Source of the DNA: an uncultured Bacteroidales bacterium
Lineage (GTDB): Bacteria; Bacteroidota; Bacteroidia; Bacteroidales; Paludibacteraceae
Reading direction: 5' to 3'
DNA: 64,000 nucleotides
NCBI GenBank assembly: GCA_902799555.1
Contig: CADCBB010000006.1
Span: 1 to 64,000 of the forward strand
Shown: in pieces, positions 9,162-18,763 of the stretch
Layout of the letters: every line of letters starts with the position of its first letter
How positions within the stretch are numbered: position 1 is the stretch's first letter
Position numbers and translations under genes: made by a program
The notes under the pieces: model-generated
Database searches by the model: none
Told to the model about the DNA's origin: nothing
The model's input: the letters and a program-made list of their open reading frames with translations, nothing else

Positions 9162-10363
9162 CTATTCTTCAAAATATCGGTGTATTGTTCGATGATATAG
9201 TCGATCTCCTCGTCTGTCAGACGCGTATGCAAGGGGAGTGTGATCTCGTTTACAAAATGCGCGTAGGCATTAGGATATTCTTTGATGTCAAAGCCCAAGG
9301 CTTTATACGCTGTCATCATCGGCAGTGGTTTATAGTGCACATTGGTGGCAATGCCCCGTTCTGCCATGGCGACGATGATCGCTTGACGCTCCTCTAATCC
9401 TGCACCCGTAATACGGGTAAGATAAAGGTGACCGGTCGAGGTATAGTCGTCTGTATAATGTTTGAGAACCTCCACACCCAGCGGTTTGAAGGCTGCATCA
9501 TAGCGCGCGATGATCTCTTTGCGTCGAGCCAGGAGGGCAGGGTAACGCTTCATCTGTACCAATCCCAAAGCCGCTGCTATATCGGTCATATTGCATTTGT
9601 ACCATGCACCCACTATATCGTATTCCCATGCGCCGAGTTGAGTCTTGGCCAGCGCATCTTTGGACTGCCCATGGAGCGAGTAGAGTTGTACCTGATGGTA
9701 AAGCGCCTCATTATCTACCCCTTCTATATTCCAAGTTAACGCACCGCCTTCCGCTGTGGTAAAATTCTTTACGGCATGGAAAGAGAAGGAAGTAAAATCG
9801 GCAATGCTTCCTACCATCTTATTATGCCACGAAGCTCCGAAAGCATGTGCGGCATCGGCACAGATAGCGATACGACCGATCTTAGCTTGCAGGTCATTAG
9901 CTGCCACAAAAAGGGCTTTCTTACGTTTCACGATATCGAAGATCCGCTGGTAGTCGCACGGTATACCGGCCAGGTCCACCGGGATAATGGCTTTAGTGCG
10001 CGGCGTGATCGCTGCTTCTACGGCCTCATAATTCATCTCAAGGCTATCTTTCTGGCTATCGATAAACACCACTTTGGCGCCTACGTGACATACTACAGAC
10101 GCCGAAGCCGTATAGGTGTAAGCCGGCACAATCACTTCGTCTCCTTCTCCGATACCCAACAACCGTAAGGCCATCTCGAGGCAAGCTGTTGCCGAGTTCA
10201 AACACACGGCACGTGCTACACCCACATAGTCGGCAATCTGTCGTTCCAACTCTTTGGTACGCGGGCCGGTGGTGATCCAACCGGATAGCACCGCTTCCCG
10301 TACTTCATTCACTTCCGCCTCCGTCATATCAGGCGGCGAAAAAGGGATATTAAATCGTTTCAT
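9158..10363 (-). CDS. DegT/DnrJ/EryC1/StrS-family sugar aminotransferase
   Basis: PLP enzyme that aminates a keto sugar nucleotide. SGWITTGP near the N-terminus, the ADAAHAFG motif (169-176) and the PLP lysine K199 in FHAVKNF fit the family. Paired with a PglC-like transferase it may make the amino sugar that starts the repeat unit, as PglE does, but no PglD-like acetyltransferase or dehydratase is in the window. It overlaps the next gene by 4 bp. Confidence 0.9.
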   Translation of the reverse strand: MKRFNIPFSPPDMTEAEVNEVREAVLSGWITTGPRTKELERQIADYVGVARAVCLNSATACLEMALRLLGIGEGDEVIVPAYTYTASASVVCHVGAKVVFIDSQKDSLEMNYEAVEAAITPRTKAIIPVDLAGIPCDYQRIFDIVKRKKALFVAANDLQAKIGRIAICADAAHAFGASWHNKMVGSIADFTSFSFHAVKNFTTAEGGALTWNIEGVDNEALYHQVQLYSLHGQSKDALAKTQLGAWEYDIVGAWYKCNMTDIAAALGLVQMKRYPALLARRKEIIARYDAAFKPLGVEVLKHYTDDYTSTGHLYLTRITGAGLEERQAIIVAMAERGIATNVHYKPLPMMTAYKALGFDIKEYPNAYAHFVNEITLPLHTRLTDEEIDYIIEQYTDILKNR

Positions 10364-10364
10364 A

Positions 10365-11357
10365 TTATCGATTTGTTTCTACATTAAAAGATCTTTTGAA
10401 TAACACTTTCCCAATACCGCACAGATACCCCCATCCGTAACTGAAATGGAGCGTTGCAAACACAAGCGGTAAATATTTGTTGCGGTATTGGATTCCGATA
10501 CTGATGACTGCCAGCAGATAAAGTCCTATGCCGCAGACATATAGGATCGCCAAAACCGGATGAACAAAAGCCAACGGAAGTCCGATGATTAAGCCTAATA
10601 CAAACAACAAGGGGATAAACTGCCGAATCGTTGCGGGATGGTTTATCTTTTTGTTTACCAGCGGTTTGAAAAGTCCATATTGATAGAACATACGTCCTGT
10701 TTTAGCGATTGTATCGCGGGCATAATAGGTGGTACAGATACCAGGAACTAAGTAAATATGTCCTCCATGCTGGATCGTCCGGGCATTGAACTCATCATCC
10801 TGGTTTCTTGTTAGCTCTTCGTCGAACAATCCGATCTCGTCAAAGAGATTCTTCTTCCAAAAACCGAAGGGTACTGTATCCACTTGGGTTGGTTTATCAA
10901 TAGTCGCTGTGCGGAAGGTGCTGTTTCCTACACCGAGCGGATGACTGCATGCTATCGAAATAGCTTGTGCTTTGCGGCTATCGTTAGCGGGTAAGGTCTG
11001 ACATACTCCACCTACATTCGTTGCGTCCGGCAATTCGTTCATGTAGCGCAGTAAGGTGCTTACATAATTCGTCGGGAAAGTAGAGTGGGCATCGATACGG
11101 CATATATATTCTCCTTTGGCGGCACGAATACCAATATTCATGGCATAGGGCGCCGTACGATGTTCATTGTCCAGCAAGCGGATATTGGCATTACGTTCCA
11201 GATAAGGTGCTATCAATACCCGTGTCCTGTCTGTACTACCACCGTCCACAAGCAACAATTCCCAATTTTCTTTTGGGAGATCTTGCGCCAGAACGGATTG
11301 AATACAGGCTTCAATAAACCGTTCTTCGTTATATATAGGACAAATAATCGATACCAT
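10365..11357 (-). CDS. GT2 glycosyltransferase with C-terminal membrane segments
   Basis: Predicted inverting glycosyltransferase of GT-A fold (family 2). Evidence is ICPIYNEERFIEACIQSVL at the N-terminus, VDGGSTDRT, and an acidic metal motif in RIDAHSTFP. Two to three hydrophobic segments after about residue 245 anchor it in the inner membrane, as in ExoA-like succinoglycan enzymes. It abuts its neighbours with a 1-bp gap and a 1-bp overlap. Confidence 0.85.
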   Translation of the reverse strand: MVSIICPIYNEERFIEACIQSVLAQDLPKENWELLLVDGGSTDRTRVLIAPYLERNANIRLLDNEHRTAPYAMNIGIRAAKGEYICRIDAHSTFPTNYVSTLLRYMNELPDATNVGGVCQTLPANDSRKAQAISIACSHPLGVGNSTFRTATIDKPTQVDTVPFGFWKKNLFDEIGLFDEELTRNQDDEFNARTIQHGGHIYLVPGICTTYYARDTIAKTGRMFYQYGLFKPLVNKKINHPATIRQFIPLLFVLGLIIGLPLAFVHPVLAILYVCGIGLYLLAVISIGIQYRNKYLPLVFATLHFSYGWGYLCGIGKVLFKRSFNVETNR

Positions 11358-12091
11358 TATCTAAAAAACTGATTGAAGATGAAGTTTAGACTCTCTTTGC
11401 TCCATTTGGATTTTTGCGCTTGATTGATCAAACCCGTACTGATATTACCGGTATTTTCTATTCGAAGAGAAGGATCGTAAAGTACGCCTAATTTAGATGC
11501 CCGCGTCAATTCTGCTAACCAGATCTCTTCTCCGTACATAAAACCAGGGAAGTGCAGTTCGGGATATTGTTCCACAAAGGCTTTGGTAAACAGCATGAAC
11601 GATCCGTGTCCGGCATAGATTTCGCAAGACGGGTATTCTTTCGACTTCTGACTTTTCAATACATACAGCGCGTGGTAAAGTCGATAAATAAATGTATTGC
11701 TATAGATAATATTCCAAATGAGGAAATTCCGTTTCTTGGGACGAGAAAGCATATACGGATTCTCGTGACGGTTGATTTTGTCAGTATAAATATCGGGCGC
11801 CAGCCAACCTGTATCAGACACATTGATCTTTACTAACTGCTCAAAGAAATCAGGGGCTAACTCCAGATCCACATTGGAGATCGATACAAAATCGTACCCT
11901 TGTGCTTTGGCATTGTAGATAGAAAGGGCACCTCCTAAATAACCGCGATTATCTTTCCCGTTGTCTGCTACCTCAATATCCACTTGCATTTGTCCCTTTA
12001 CACGCTCAGCCGCACGATGAACCGACTCTACAAACGCATGGAGGGCTTCATCGGTATGATATGTCACGCATATAAGCAGGTATTTCTTCAT
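11357..12091 (-). CDS. GT2-like glycosyltransferase
   Basis: The 244-aa protein resembles rhamnosyltransferase-like family 2 enzymes: an N-terminal CVTYHTDEALHAFVESV strand-helix, DNGKDNRGYLGGA in the nucleotide-binding region and NVDLELAPDFFEQL at the metal-binding site. It is soluble and probably peripheral. It overlaps both neighbouring genes by 1 to 4 bp. The sugar specificity cannot be inferred. Confidence 0.75.
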   Translation of the reverse strand: MKKYLLICVTYHTDEALHAFVESVHRAAERVKGQMQVDIEVADNGKDNRGYLGGALSIYNAKAQGYDFVSISNVDLELAPDFFEQLVKINVSDTGWLAPDIYTDKINRHENPYMLSRPKKRNFLIWNIIYSNTFIYRLYHALYVLKSQKSKEYPSCEIYAGHGSFMLFTKAFVEQYPELHFPGFMYGEEIWLAELTRASKLGVLYDPSLRIENTGNISTGLINQAQKSKWSKESLNFIFNQFFR

Positions 12092-12993
12092 TTGACAAGA
12101 TAGGTTTTAACAAAATAAATTAGTATCCACCAAAAGGATAGGGGCATCAGCAGGATGGCAATGATCGTCCATGACGTAGGCAGAAGGAGTATTGTTTGGG
12201 CAATGTCCGTACTGCGGTATTTGACCATACGCAAAAGCCAGATCCATAGCTCTTCCGATATACGGAAAATCCATTGTAGTTTCCGGAGACCTTTCAATTG
12301 GGACAGCATATAGGCCATGAACTCGAAGTTTCCCTCTTGCATTTTGATGTATGACCCGGTCTTCCCTTGCTCGCTATGATAATAGACCGCTCCGCATAAA
12401 TCGGGTAGGAGAGCCTGTTTCGGCTGTGCTCCAAAGCAGATGATATGCCATCTCCAATCCTCACGGAATCGGCATGCACTTTGGAATGTCAATGCATTGC
12501 GCCGAATAAAATCCGTGCGGTATAAAAAACTGTGAATGGGTACGGACGCACCTAAACCCCAACGAACCAAAATCTTATAGGTATTGAGCTGTACGGCACG
12601 TGCCGGAGTGCGTTGACATTGACTGTCTTCGGAGCAAAACGCCGTATAACTGATATCCAACTTCTCGCGCTCCATGAGAAGTACCTGCTGCTCCAACTTA
12701 TTCGGGGAAATGGTGTCATCTGCATCAAGGAATTGGATAAACTCGCCTTGAGCATGTTTTAACCCCATGTCGCGTGCACTGGCACTACCACCATTCTGTT
12801 TCTGTAATAAACGGACACGGGGTTCGTGGAGCGCGATGTTGGTAACTATCTCAACCGTGTTGTCCGTAGATCCATCGTCCACGACAAGGCATTCCCAGCT
12901 CTCAAGCGTTTGGGCTTGAAGGGAAGCGACGGCCTTGGGGATAAACGTCGCTTGGTTGTAGGCCGGTATGATGACAGATACTTTAACTTTCAT
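12088..12993 (-). CDS. GT2 glycosyltransferase
   Basis: Canonical family 2 transferase: SVIIPAYNQATFIPKAV (residues 6-22), VVDDGSTDNT and FLDADDTISPNKLE carrying the DXD-like motif. The hydrophobic tail near residues 265-300 suggests membrane attachment. It overlaps the polymerase gene by 11 bp. Confidence 0.88.
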   Translation of the reverse strand: MKVKVSVIIPAYNQATFIPKAVASLQAQTLESWECLVVDDGSTDNTVEIVTNIALHEPRVRLLQKQNGGSASARDMGLKHAQGEFIQFLDADDTISPNKLEQQVLLMEREKLDISYTAFCSEDSQCQRTPARAVQLNTYKILVRWGLGASVPIHSFLYRTDFIRRNALTFQSACRFREDWRWHIICFGAQPKQALLPDLCGAVYYHSEQGKTGSYIKMQEGNFEFMAYMLSQLKGLRKLQWIFRISEELWIWLLRMVKYRSTDIAQTILLLPTSWTIIAILLMPLSFWWILIYFVKTYLVK

Positions 12994-14257
12994 ATTTGCG
13001 TTTGATGCTATGATTGAGTACCCAACAAACCAGGAGGGTGCCCACTACGAAATAGCCGGTATTGATTTTGTAATAACTATAGTAGAAGATACCCTGTAAA
13101 GGTATCAGGAAAAGCACAAGAATGACGAGCATTCTGCTCAAACGAATGGTCCCTTCTTCATTGGCGGAACGGCAGACATACGTGCTGAGTAAATAGAAGA
13201 GCAGCACATAAACGACCATGCCGAAGTGGCCTAAATCGATTAGCAAATCTCCCAAAAAAGTAAAGAATACACCGATATTAAGTCCCGAATAAGACCAAAT
13301 CATATCTCGGTAGTCCTCCAGATTCCAACCCGGATGCCAAATGAAGTAGTTCGTTAGCGGGAAAATACGATCCAAATGAATACCATGCGCGGTGTATTGG
13401 GTGAAGAAATAATTGAAATTCACAAACGATTGACCACTATAGGCCAACAAGCTGTCGAACGTACCTGTATCATTGGCTATATCTACCATCGCAAAACGTG
13501 CCACAGTAACGGCTGCCACAAACAAGCCCACTATACCTCCAAAGACAACAAAGGGCATAAGCGCTTTGCGGCGTTGCTGTTGCTCCATCATAGGACGGAA
13601 AAGAATATAAAGTGCCATAAAGGACAAAAACCAATAAATAGGCTGTGTTCGGCCTGCAATCAGTACCGCTTTGACAACGGGAGTCAGGGATGATAACAAT
13701 AGCAGCCAATTGAACAAATTGGACTTCCGATTCGTCGCCATATTGGCAAAATAGAGTAGGATGGCTACAGGAGAGAATTGCGAGAAGAGTGTTTCCGGAA
13801 GAGCCAAAAGCCATTGGATGTCGGTCACTTTCACCTGCTCGGTATTACTGTACACCTCGTCTCGTACATCCTTCAGATCCGACTGTAAGATCGTGTCCAA
13901 ATGAGTGAAGGTATTGAAGATAGTGATGAAAAAGGTAAAAATCAAGACCCAGGACAAGAGATCTGCCAACCAGTTTTTTTGCATATTGATCTCCTTTAGA
14001 TCCAATGACCTTATTCTTCGGAACGGAATAACAGCCAATGTGATTAATCCGCAATAAGTCACCGTTGCAAGCGGTGAAATAGCAATTTTTTCATAAACAC
14101 CGTTGATGTTATAAATTCCGAAAATATCCAGCAGAATTGACATAAACGCCGAAAAAGCATATATCATGACGATAAAGGCACTGATGTCAATACCTTTGTT
14201 CTTGCGAATCAGATAGATCGCAAGGATCATGAAATATAGGAATGGAACGGCGATCAT
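12983..14257 (-). CDS. Wzy-like O-antigen/polysaccharide polymerase
   Basis: Integral membrane protein of 424 aa with about 10-12 hydrophobic segments and one large loop, the usual form of repeat-unit polymerases. There is little primary sequence signature, so the call rests on topology and position between glycosyltransferases and the flippase gene. It overlaps both neighbours by 4 and 11 bp. Confidence 0.72.
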   Translation of the reverse strand: MIAVPFLYFMILAIYLIRKNKGIDISAFIVMIYAFSAFMSILLDIFGIYNINGVYEKIAISPLATVTYCGLITLAVIPFRRIRSLDLKEINMQKNWLADLLSWVLIFTFFITIFNTFTHLDTILQSDLKDVRDEVYSNTEQVKVTDIQWLLALPETLFSQFSPVAILLYFANMATNRKSNLFNWLLLLSSLTPVVKAVLIAGRTQPIYWFLSFMALYILFRPMMEQQQRRKALMPFVVFGGIVGLFVAAVTVARFAMVDIANDTGTFDSLLAYSGQSFVNFNYFFTQYTAHGIHLDRIFPLTNYFIWHPGWNLEDYRDMIWSYSGLNIGVFFTFLGDLLIDLGHFGMVVYVLLFYLLSTYVCRSANEEGTIRLSRMLVILVLFLIPLQGIFYYSYYKINTGYFVVGTLLVCWVLNHSIKRKYES

Positions 14258-15174
14258 ACTAACCAGTGTGCTCCTTTTGTTTGGATGATTTGTCTATTCT
14301 CTCGAATCGCTTTCGTTTGCTTGCAAAAACGATGTTTGGCCTGATAATATAGGGCAATATCGTGCAGCCTGTGTTCCGCCAAAGCCGTGTGCCATACGGC
14401 AAGTCCGTACCGCAAGGTATGCAGCGTACAGACGAAAGGCGTATAGTTGATATCCACAGCACGCAAGATCAATTGCTGATACATCAATTGCTCGGTCGGT
14501 TTCTTAGCCGGTACATGCGCACGGTCGTGATAACAATGAGTCCCCGATACGAAATAAACGCCTTTACCGTGATAATGCAACCGTTGCAGATAGTCGTTAT
14601 CTTCCGCATAATGGAAGAACAAGGGATTGAATCCGCCTATCTCTTCCAACACTTCGCGCGGCAAGAACCAACATGCGGCATTGATCTCTTTAGTGGCGTA
14701 TTTAGAGGTGATTCCGGCTTTCTGCTCTTTCGTATATCGCTCATACTCCTCGGAATGACCGATGGCATTTTTGCGGAAATTGGCATCAACGGCATCGCCT
14801 TCTCCTGTCAGGTGGACAGGACTAAGTAGGGACTTATGATCATCTTGCTGCAGCAAGCGTTCGATCATCTCCGGATCAATCCATGCGTCCTGATTTAATA
14901 GTAAAACATGAGTTGCCTCATGCGCCAAAGCATAGCGTATCCCGACATTATTGCCCTGACCGAATCCGAGATTCTTCTCTTGAACCAGTAACACTGCCTC
15001 CGGGAAATGCGCACGGATATAAGCAACCGTCTCGTCTTTTGAACCATTGTCAATGATAATAGGCGTCAACGGTATGGACGACTGACGCAAACTGCCCAAA
15101 CACCGGTCAATCCATTGCATGGCATTGTACGTCACGATGATCACATATATTTTCACCTTACTCATTTTCCCCAT
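14254..15174 (-). CDS. GT2 rhamnosyltransferase-like glycosyltransferase
   Basis: The 306-aa protein carries IIVTYNAMQWIDRCLGSLR, IIDNGSKDETV, the NVGIRYALAH helix and LLLNQDAWIDPEMIERL at the metal site. This pattern fits WbbL-like rhamnosyltransferases and other family 2 members. It overlaps the flippase gene by 13 bp. Confidence 0.85.
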   Translation of the reverse strand: MGKMSKVKIYVIIVTYNAMQWIDRCLGSLRQSSIPLTPIIIDNGSKDETVAYIRAHFPEAVLLVQEKNLGFGQGNNVGIRYALAHEATHVLLLNQDAWIDPEMIERLLQQDDHKSLLSPVHLTGEGDAVDANFRKNAIGHSEEYERYTKEQKAGITSKYATKEINAACWFLPREVLEEIGGFNPLFFHYAEDNDYLQRLHYHGKGVYFVSGTHCYHDRAHVPAKKPTEQLMYQQLILRAVDINYTPFVCTLHTLRYGLAVWHTALAEHRLHDIALYYQAKHRFCKQTKAIRENRQIIQTKGAHWLV

Positions 15175-16517
15175 AGTTCTTTAATCACTACACTTGGCCA
15201 TTTCCAGTTCTGGTATGCCAATTGTGCTATACCCGGCGCGAGGATCAATCCCCATATTCCCATATGCAGCGGGCTGAGGAAAACCCAAAGCAGTACTACG
15301 GTTGCCGCACCGCTCACCAAAGACGGAATAAAGAACGGAATCTTGTTATCCGCCATGATAAACCCTGCTGAAACGGCATGATTATGCTCCAGCGTACTGA
15401 TCAGCAACATCACCATCAGCATCGCTGTCGGCACAAAATGGGTTTGACTCTGAATGAGATCCAATGCCCAGTTACCCAAGAAAATCCATGCCGCACTGCC
15501 TACTGCATACACCGCAAGCAGACTTCCCGTACATAGGATATAGTACCGCTTGAGTCCATTCAGGTCGTTCTCTGCACGGCATTGTGCTAACTTCGGCAGG
15601 TACGACTGATAGAACACGGTCGCGCAACGAGCTAAAATATCCATTACTTGTATGGTGATACCATAACAAGCCACTTGCTCCAGGGTCAGAAAAGCCGAAC
15701 CGATCAATATAGCCGATTTATTCACCATAAAACCGCCTAACTGCGTCAGACCGATCTTCACCGCATTTGGCGAGATGGCAGATAAAATTTCTTTAGGTTC
15801 TTGCGGTTCCACCGATTCGATATTCGCTTTCAGTTCCGGTGTAAAGAACACACGATAGGTCAGTATTCGGCGGATCACCGTTGAGATCAGCTGGGAGGCT
15901 ACGATAGCTGTCAGACCGAAACCGGCATAGATCAACCCGATAGCCAAAGCCAGATAAACGGCTTGACCTAACATGTTAATCTGCTGTGCGCGCGTGACAT
16001 AGCCTTTGCCGGTTAGCAAAGCTTCATAGTAGAAAGTGTATAAGTTGTAGCAGTTAATGGCGATCAGCAAGATCCATGCAATCAATGCGTCCTGTCGGTC
16101 ACCCGAGTATTTCTGCAAGATATAGTAGAAATACGCCGTTCCGGCTGTTGCCAAAAGTGCGAACACCGCCAACGCCATCCAGCGATAGAACCGCTTCATC
16201 GCCAATAGGGTACCTTTCAGCAAACTATAATCGACGGCAGCCTCACTCGTCGTATGTGCCACGCCGTTACGTTGCAACGATTTGACACCAGAGAAGATAT
16301 AACTGATATTACGGGCAAAAGTAGGTCGAAAACCGAAATCCAACAACAACACAAGTGCCGTGATCGTCTGGAAAATATTCCAGATTCCTACGGTCTCTTG
16401 CGGCATCTTATGCAAGATAAACGGCAGTAGAATCACGCCGGCACCGATCATAAACGCTGTCCCGGCATAACTCCAAATGATCTCCCGCTTCCCAATATTT
16501 TCTACTTTCTCTGCCAT
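15162..16517 (-). CDS. wzx: Wzx-like polysaccharide flippase (MOP superfamily)
   Basis: Predicted exporter that turns lipid-linked repeat units to the periplasmic face. About 12 hydrophobic segments over 451 aa, with a cytoplasmic loop near residues 225-245, fit the oligosaccharide flippase family. Together with the polymerase it shows a Wzx/Wzy-dependent pathway. Neither a Wza/Wzc export system nor an ABC transporter lies in the window. Confidence 0.85.
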   Translation of the reverse strand: MAEKVENIGKREIIWSYAGTAFMIGAGVILLPFILHKMPQETVGIWNIFQTITALVLLLDFGFRPTFARNISYIFSGVKSLQRNGVAHTTSEAAVDYSLLKGTLLAMKRFYRWMALAVFALLATAGTAYFYYILQKYSGDRQDALIAWILLIAINCYNLYTFYYEALLTGKGYVTRAQQINMLGQAVYLALAIGLIYAGFGLTAIVASQLISTVIRRILTYRVFFTPELKANIESVEPQEPKEILSAISPNAVKIGLTQLGGFMVNKSAILIGSAFLTLEQVACYGITIQVMDILARCATVFYQSYLPKLAQCRAENDLNGLKRYYILCTGSLLAVYAVGSAAWIFLGNWALDLIQSQTHFVPTAMLMVMLLISTLEHNHAVSAGFIMADNKIPFFIPSLVSGAATVVLLWVFLSPLHMGIWGLILAPGIAQLAYQNWKWPSVVIKELWGK

Positions 16518-17755
16518 TAATCGCGTCTGAAAATGTCGCGCGTATATACTTTTTCCTTCACATCATCCAACACCGTGTCATACCGATTTGCGATGATGGC
16601 TTGGCTGCGAAGTTTGAACTGCTCCAAATCATTCACCACTTCGCTGCCGAAGAACGTCGTTCCGTTCTCCAACGTCGGCTCGTAAATGATCACCTGCGCA
16701 CCCTTTGCCTTCACGCGTTTCATGATGCCTTGGATACTCGACTGACGGAAGTTATCGCTGTTAGCTTTCATTGTCAGACGATAGACGCCGATCACGCAAG
16801 CATGCTCGTTGGCAGCATCAAAACTACCATGCTGATAATAGTCATAGTAGCCCGCCATCGCCAGCACACGATCTGCAATGAAATCTTTTCTTGTACGGTT
16901 TGACTCTACAATCGCTTCGATCAGGTTCTCCGGCACATCCTGGTAGTTCGCCAACAACTGCTTCGTATCTTTCGGCAGACAATAACCGCCATAACCGAAC
17001 GAAGGGTTGTTGTACTGCGTTCCGATACGCGGATCCAGACATACGCCATCAATGATAGCCTGTGTGTTCAGACCTTTCATCTCTGCATAGGTGTCCAACT
17101 CATTGAAATAGCTGACACGCAAAGCCAGATACGTGTTGGCAAACAACTTCACCGCCTCGGCTTCCGTCAGACCCATGATACGCGTCTCGATATTCTCCTT
17201 GATCGCACCCTCGTGCAGCAAAGCGGCAAAACGCTCTGCGGCTTTCACCAGACGCTCGTTGTCCAAGATCGTACCTACGATGATGCGGCTCGGATACAAG
17301 TTGTCATAGAGCGCTTTGCTCTCACGCAAAAACTCCGGAGAGAAAAGAATATTGTCGCAGTGATATTTCTCACGAACGGATAGCGTGTAGCCTACAGGAA
17401 TGGTCGATTTGATCACCATGATTGCCTTCGGATTAACACGCAACACGGTCTCGATCACGTTCTCTACCGCCGAGGTGTCAAAATAATTGCGATGACTGTC
17501 GTAATTCGTCGGCGCGGCAATCACAACATATTCGGCATCCTTGTAGGCAGCTTCGGCATCGAGTGTCGCGGTGAGGTTGAGTTCTTTCTCCGCGAGGTAC
17601 TTCTCGATGTACTCGTCCTGGATGGGTGAACGGCGGGAATTGATCATCTCCACTTTCTCGGGGATGATGTCCACCGCCATCACCTCATTGTGCTGAGCGA
17701 GTAGGGTAGCGATGCTGAGACCTACATAACCTGTTCCTGCTACTGCAATCTTCAT
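16517..17755 (-). CDS. ugd: UDP-glucose 6-dehydrogenase family enzyme
   Basis: NAD-dependent oxidation of UDP-glucose, or a similar sugar nucleotide, to the uronic acid. The Rossmann motif GTGYVGLS (residues 7-14), the central helical domain, the catalytic Cys in [11 protein letters not shown] (about residue 255) and a complete C-terminal UDP-binding domain are present. The 412-aa length is usual. It lies 1 bp after the shorter dehydrogenase gene. Confidence 0.92.
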   Translation of the reverse strand: MKIAVAGTGYVGLSIATLLAQHNEVMAVDIIPEKVEMINSRRSPIQDEYIEKYLAEKELNLTATLDAEAAYKDAEYVVIAAPTNYDSHRNYFDTSAVENVIETVLRVNPKAIMVIKSTIPVGYTLSVREKYHCDNILFSPEFLRESKALYDNLYPSRIIVGTILDNERLVKAAERFAALLHEGAIKENIETRIMGLTEAEAVKLFANTYLALRVSYFNELDTYAEMKGLNTQAIIDGVCLDPRIGTQYNNPSFGYGGYCLPKDTKQLLANYQDVPENLIEAIVESNRTRKDFIADRVLAMAGYYDYYQHGSFDAANEHACVIGVYRLTMKANSDNFRQSSIQGIMKRVKAKGAQVIIYEPTLENGTTFFGSEVVNDLEQFKLRSQAIIANRYDTVLDDVKEKVYTRDIFRRD

Positions 17756-17756
17756 C

Positions 17757-18512
17757 TTAGATATGCTCTTCTACACCGCGGAAGTGTACATTCAACTCAT
17801 GCAAATGCTCCAACAATGTACCCAGCGAGGTGCCTTTGGTCATTTCAGCGAAGGCATTGACATCTTTCGGGAAACATTTACCGCCGTATCCGAACTTACC
17901 ATCAGGACCCGGAACATACGTGTGCGTGTCGTTGATGTAACCCGACAACAGAATACCGGTATGAACCTTTCTCCAGTCAGCGCCCATCTGCTCGCAGTAC
18001 TCACGGCACGCATTGAAATACGTTACTTTGTATGCACCGAATACATTGTGCATGTACTTTGTCAACTCTGCCTCTAACGGACTCATTACGGTAAATTTCT
18101 TACCTACGAAAATCTTCGTCAGCAATTCCTGTGCGCCGGTGAAGACCATGGTCTGCTTGTTGAAGTCTTCGATGAACGTACGCTCGGTCAAGAACTCCGG
18201 CATGTAGTACACGTTGTGTCCGGTCTCTTTGGTCAGCATCGCACTCGTGCCCGGCAGAATGGTCGTACGAACGAAGACCGGTACGTCCGGCAGGTTCTTG
18301 ATCAATTCCTTCATCAGACGCAAATCCTGCGTACCATCTTCTTCTGTCGGCACGTGAATTTGCAAGAAAGCGATGTCGATGTCGCTCAAGTCATCATTGT
18401 AACCCTTGTACGGGTCGCTGATGAATAACTTGCACTCCGGATTGTTGTTCTCCAACCAATTTTTTAAGGCTCCTCCTACGAAGCCACACCCAATAATTCC
18501 AACTTTAATCAT
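17757..18512 (-). CDS. Short nucleotide-sugar dehydrogenase-like protein
   Basis: It has the NAD motif [11 protein letters not shown] (residues 5-15), the central domain and the catalytic Cys213 in [14 protein letters not shown], but stops at 251 aa, soon after the active site. The C-terminal sugar-nucleotide-binding domain of the family (about 120-150 residues) is absent. The ORF is intact and well conserved in its motifs, so it is probably a genuine short form and not decay. It is the first gene after the operon promoter. Confidence 0.75.
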   Translation of the reverse strand: MIKVGIIGCGFVGGALKNWLENNNPECKLFISDPYKGYNDDLSDIDIAFLQIHVPTEEDGTQDLRLMKELIKNLPDVPVFVRTTILPGTSAMLTKETGHNVYYMPEFLTERTFIEDFNKQTMVFTGAQELLTKIFVGKKFTVMSPLEAELTKYMHNVFGAYKVTYFNACREYCEQMGADWRKVHTGILLSGYINDTHTYVPGPDGKFGYGGKCFPKDVNAFAEMTKGTSLGTLLEHLHELNVHFRGVEEHI

Positions 18513-18541
18513 AATTTTTATTTGTTTGATTTATTTCTTTC

Positions 18542-18566
18542 ACTTTTCACTTTTCACTTTTCAACT
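18542..18566. repeat. Heptamer array, ACTTTTC type
   Basis: Three exact ACTTTTC units (18542-18562) and a partial one lie in the leader between the leftward promoter and the first dehydrogenase gene. Confidence 0.7.
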
Positions 18567-18580
18567 TGCAAAAAAGCGGG

Positions 18581-18612
18581 CAAAGATACAACATTTTTTT
18601 TATATACGCAAG
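18581..18612 (-). promoter_or_regulatory. Leftward promoter of the polysaccharide gene cluster
   Basis: On the minus strand TATCTTTG (18588-18581) is preceded by CTTG (18612-18609) with a 20-bp gap. It is the only promoter-like site found for the dehydrogenase-to-recQ gene series, which has no gap above 30 bp for 13 kb. Confidence 0.7.
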
Positions 18613-18663
18613 TGCGCGCGTACATTATTTTTAAAAAAATGCATTTTCAGCCCCGTAGGGGTA

Positions 18664-18698
18664 AATTTTCAATTTTCAATTTTCAATTTTCAATTTTT
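18664..18698. repeat. Heptamer array, AATTTTC type
   Basis: Four exact AATTTTC units and a fifth partial one directly precede the -7 element of the rightward promoter, so the array occupies the -33 region. Confidence 0.8.
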
Positions 18699-18703
18699 TG
18701 TAG

Positions 18704-18711
18704 TACCTTTG
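18704..18711 (+). promoter_or_regulatory. -7 element for the DUF2723 gene
   Basis: TACCTTTG is a perfect -7 box, 52 bp before the ATG at 18764. The matching -33 position reads TTTC within the AATTTTC array, so the array may have replaced the normal -33 box. Confidence 0.65.
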
Positions 18712-18763
18712 CACCGATTTTGCCTAAATATGGCCTAAAACATATTAAAAACAACAATAAACA

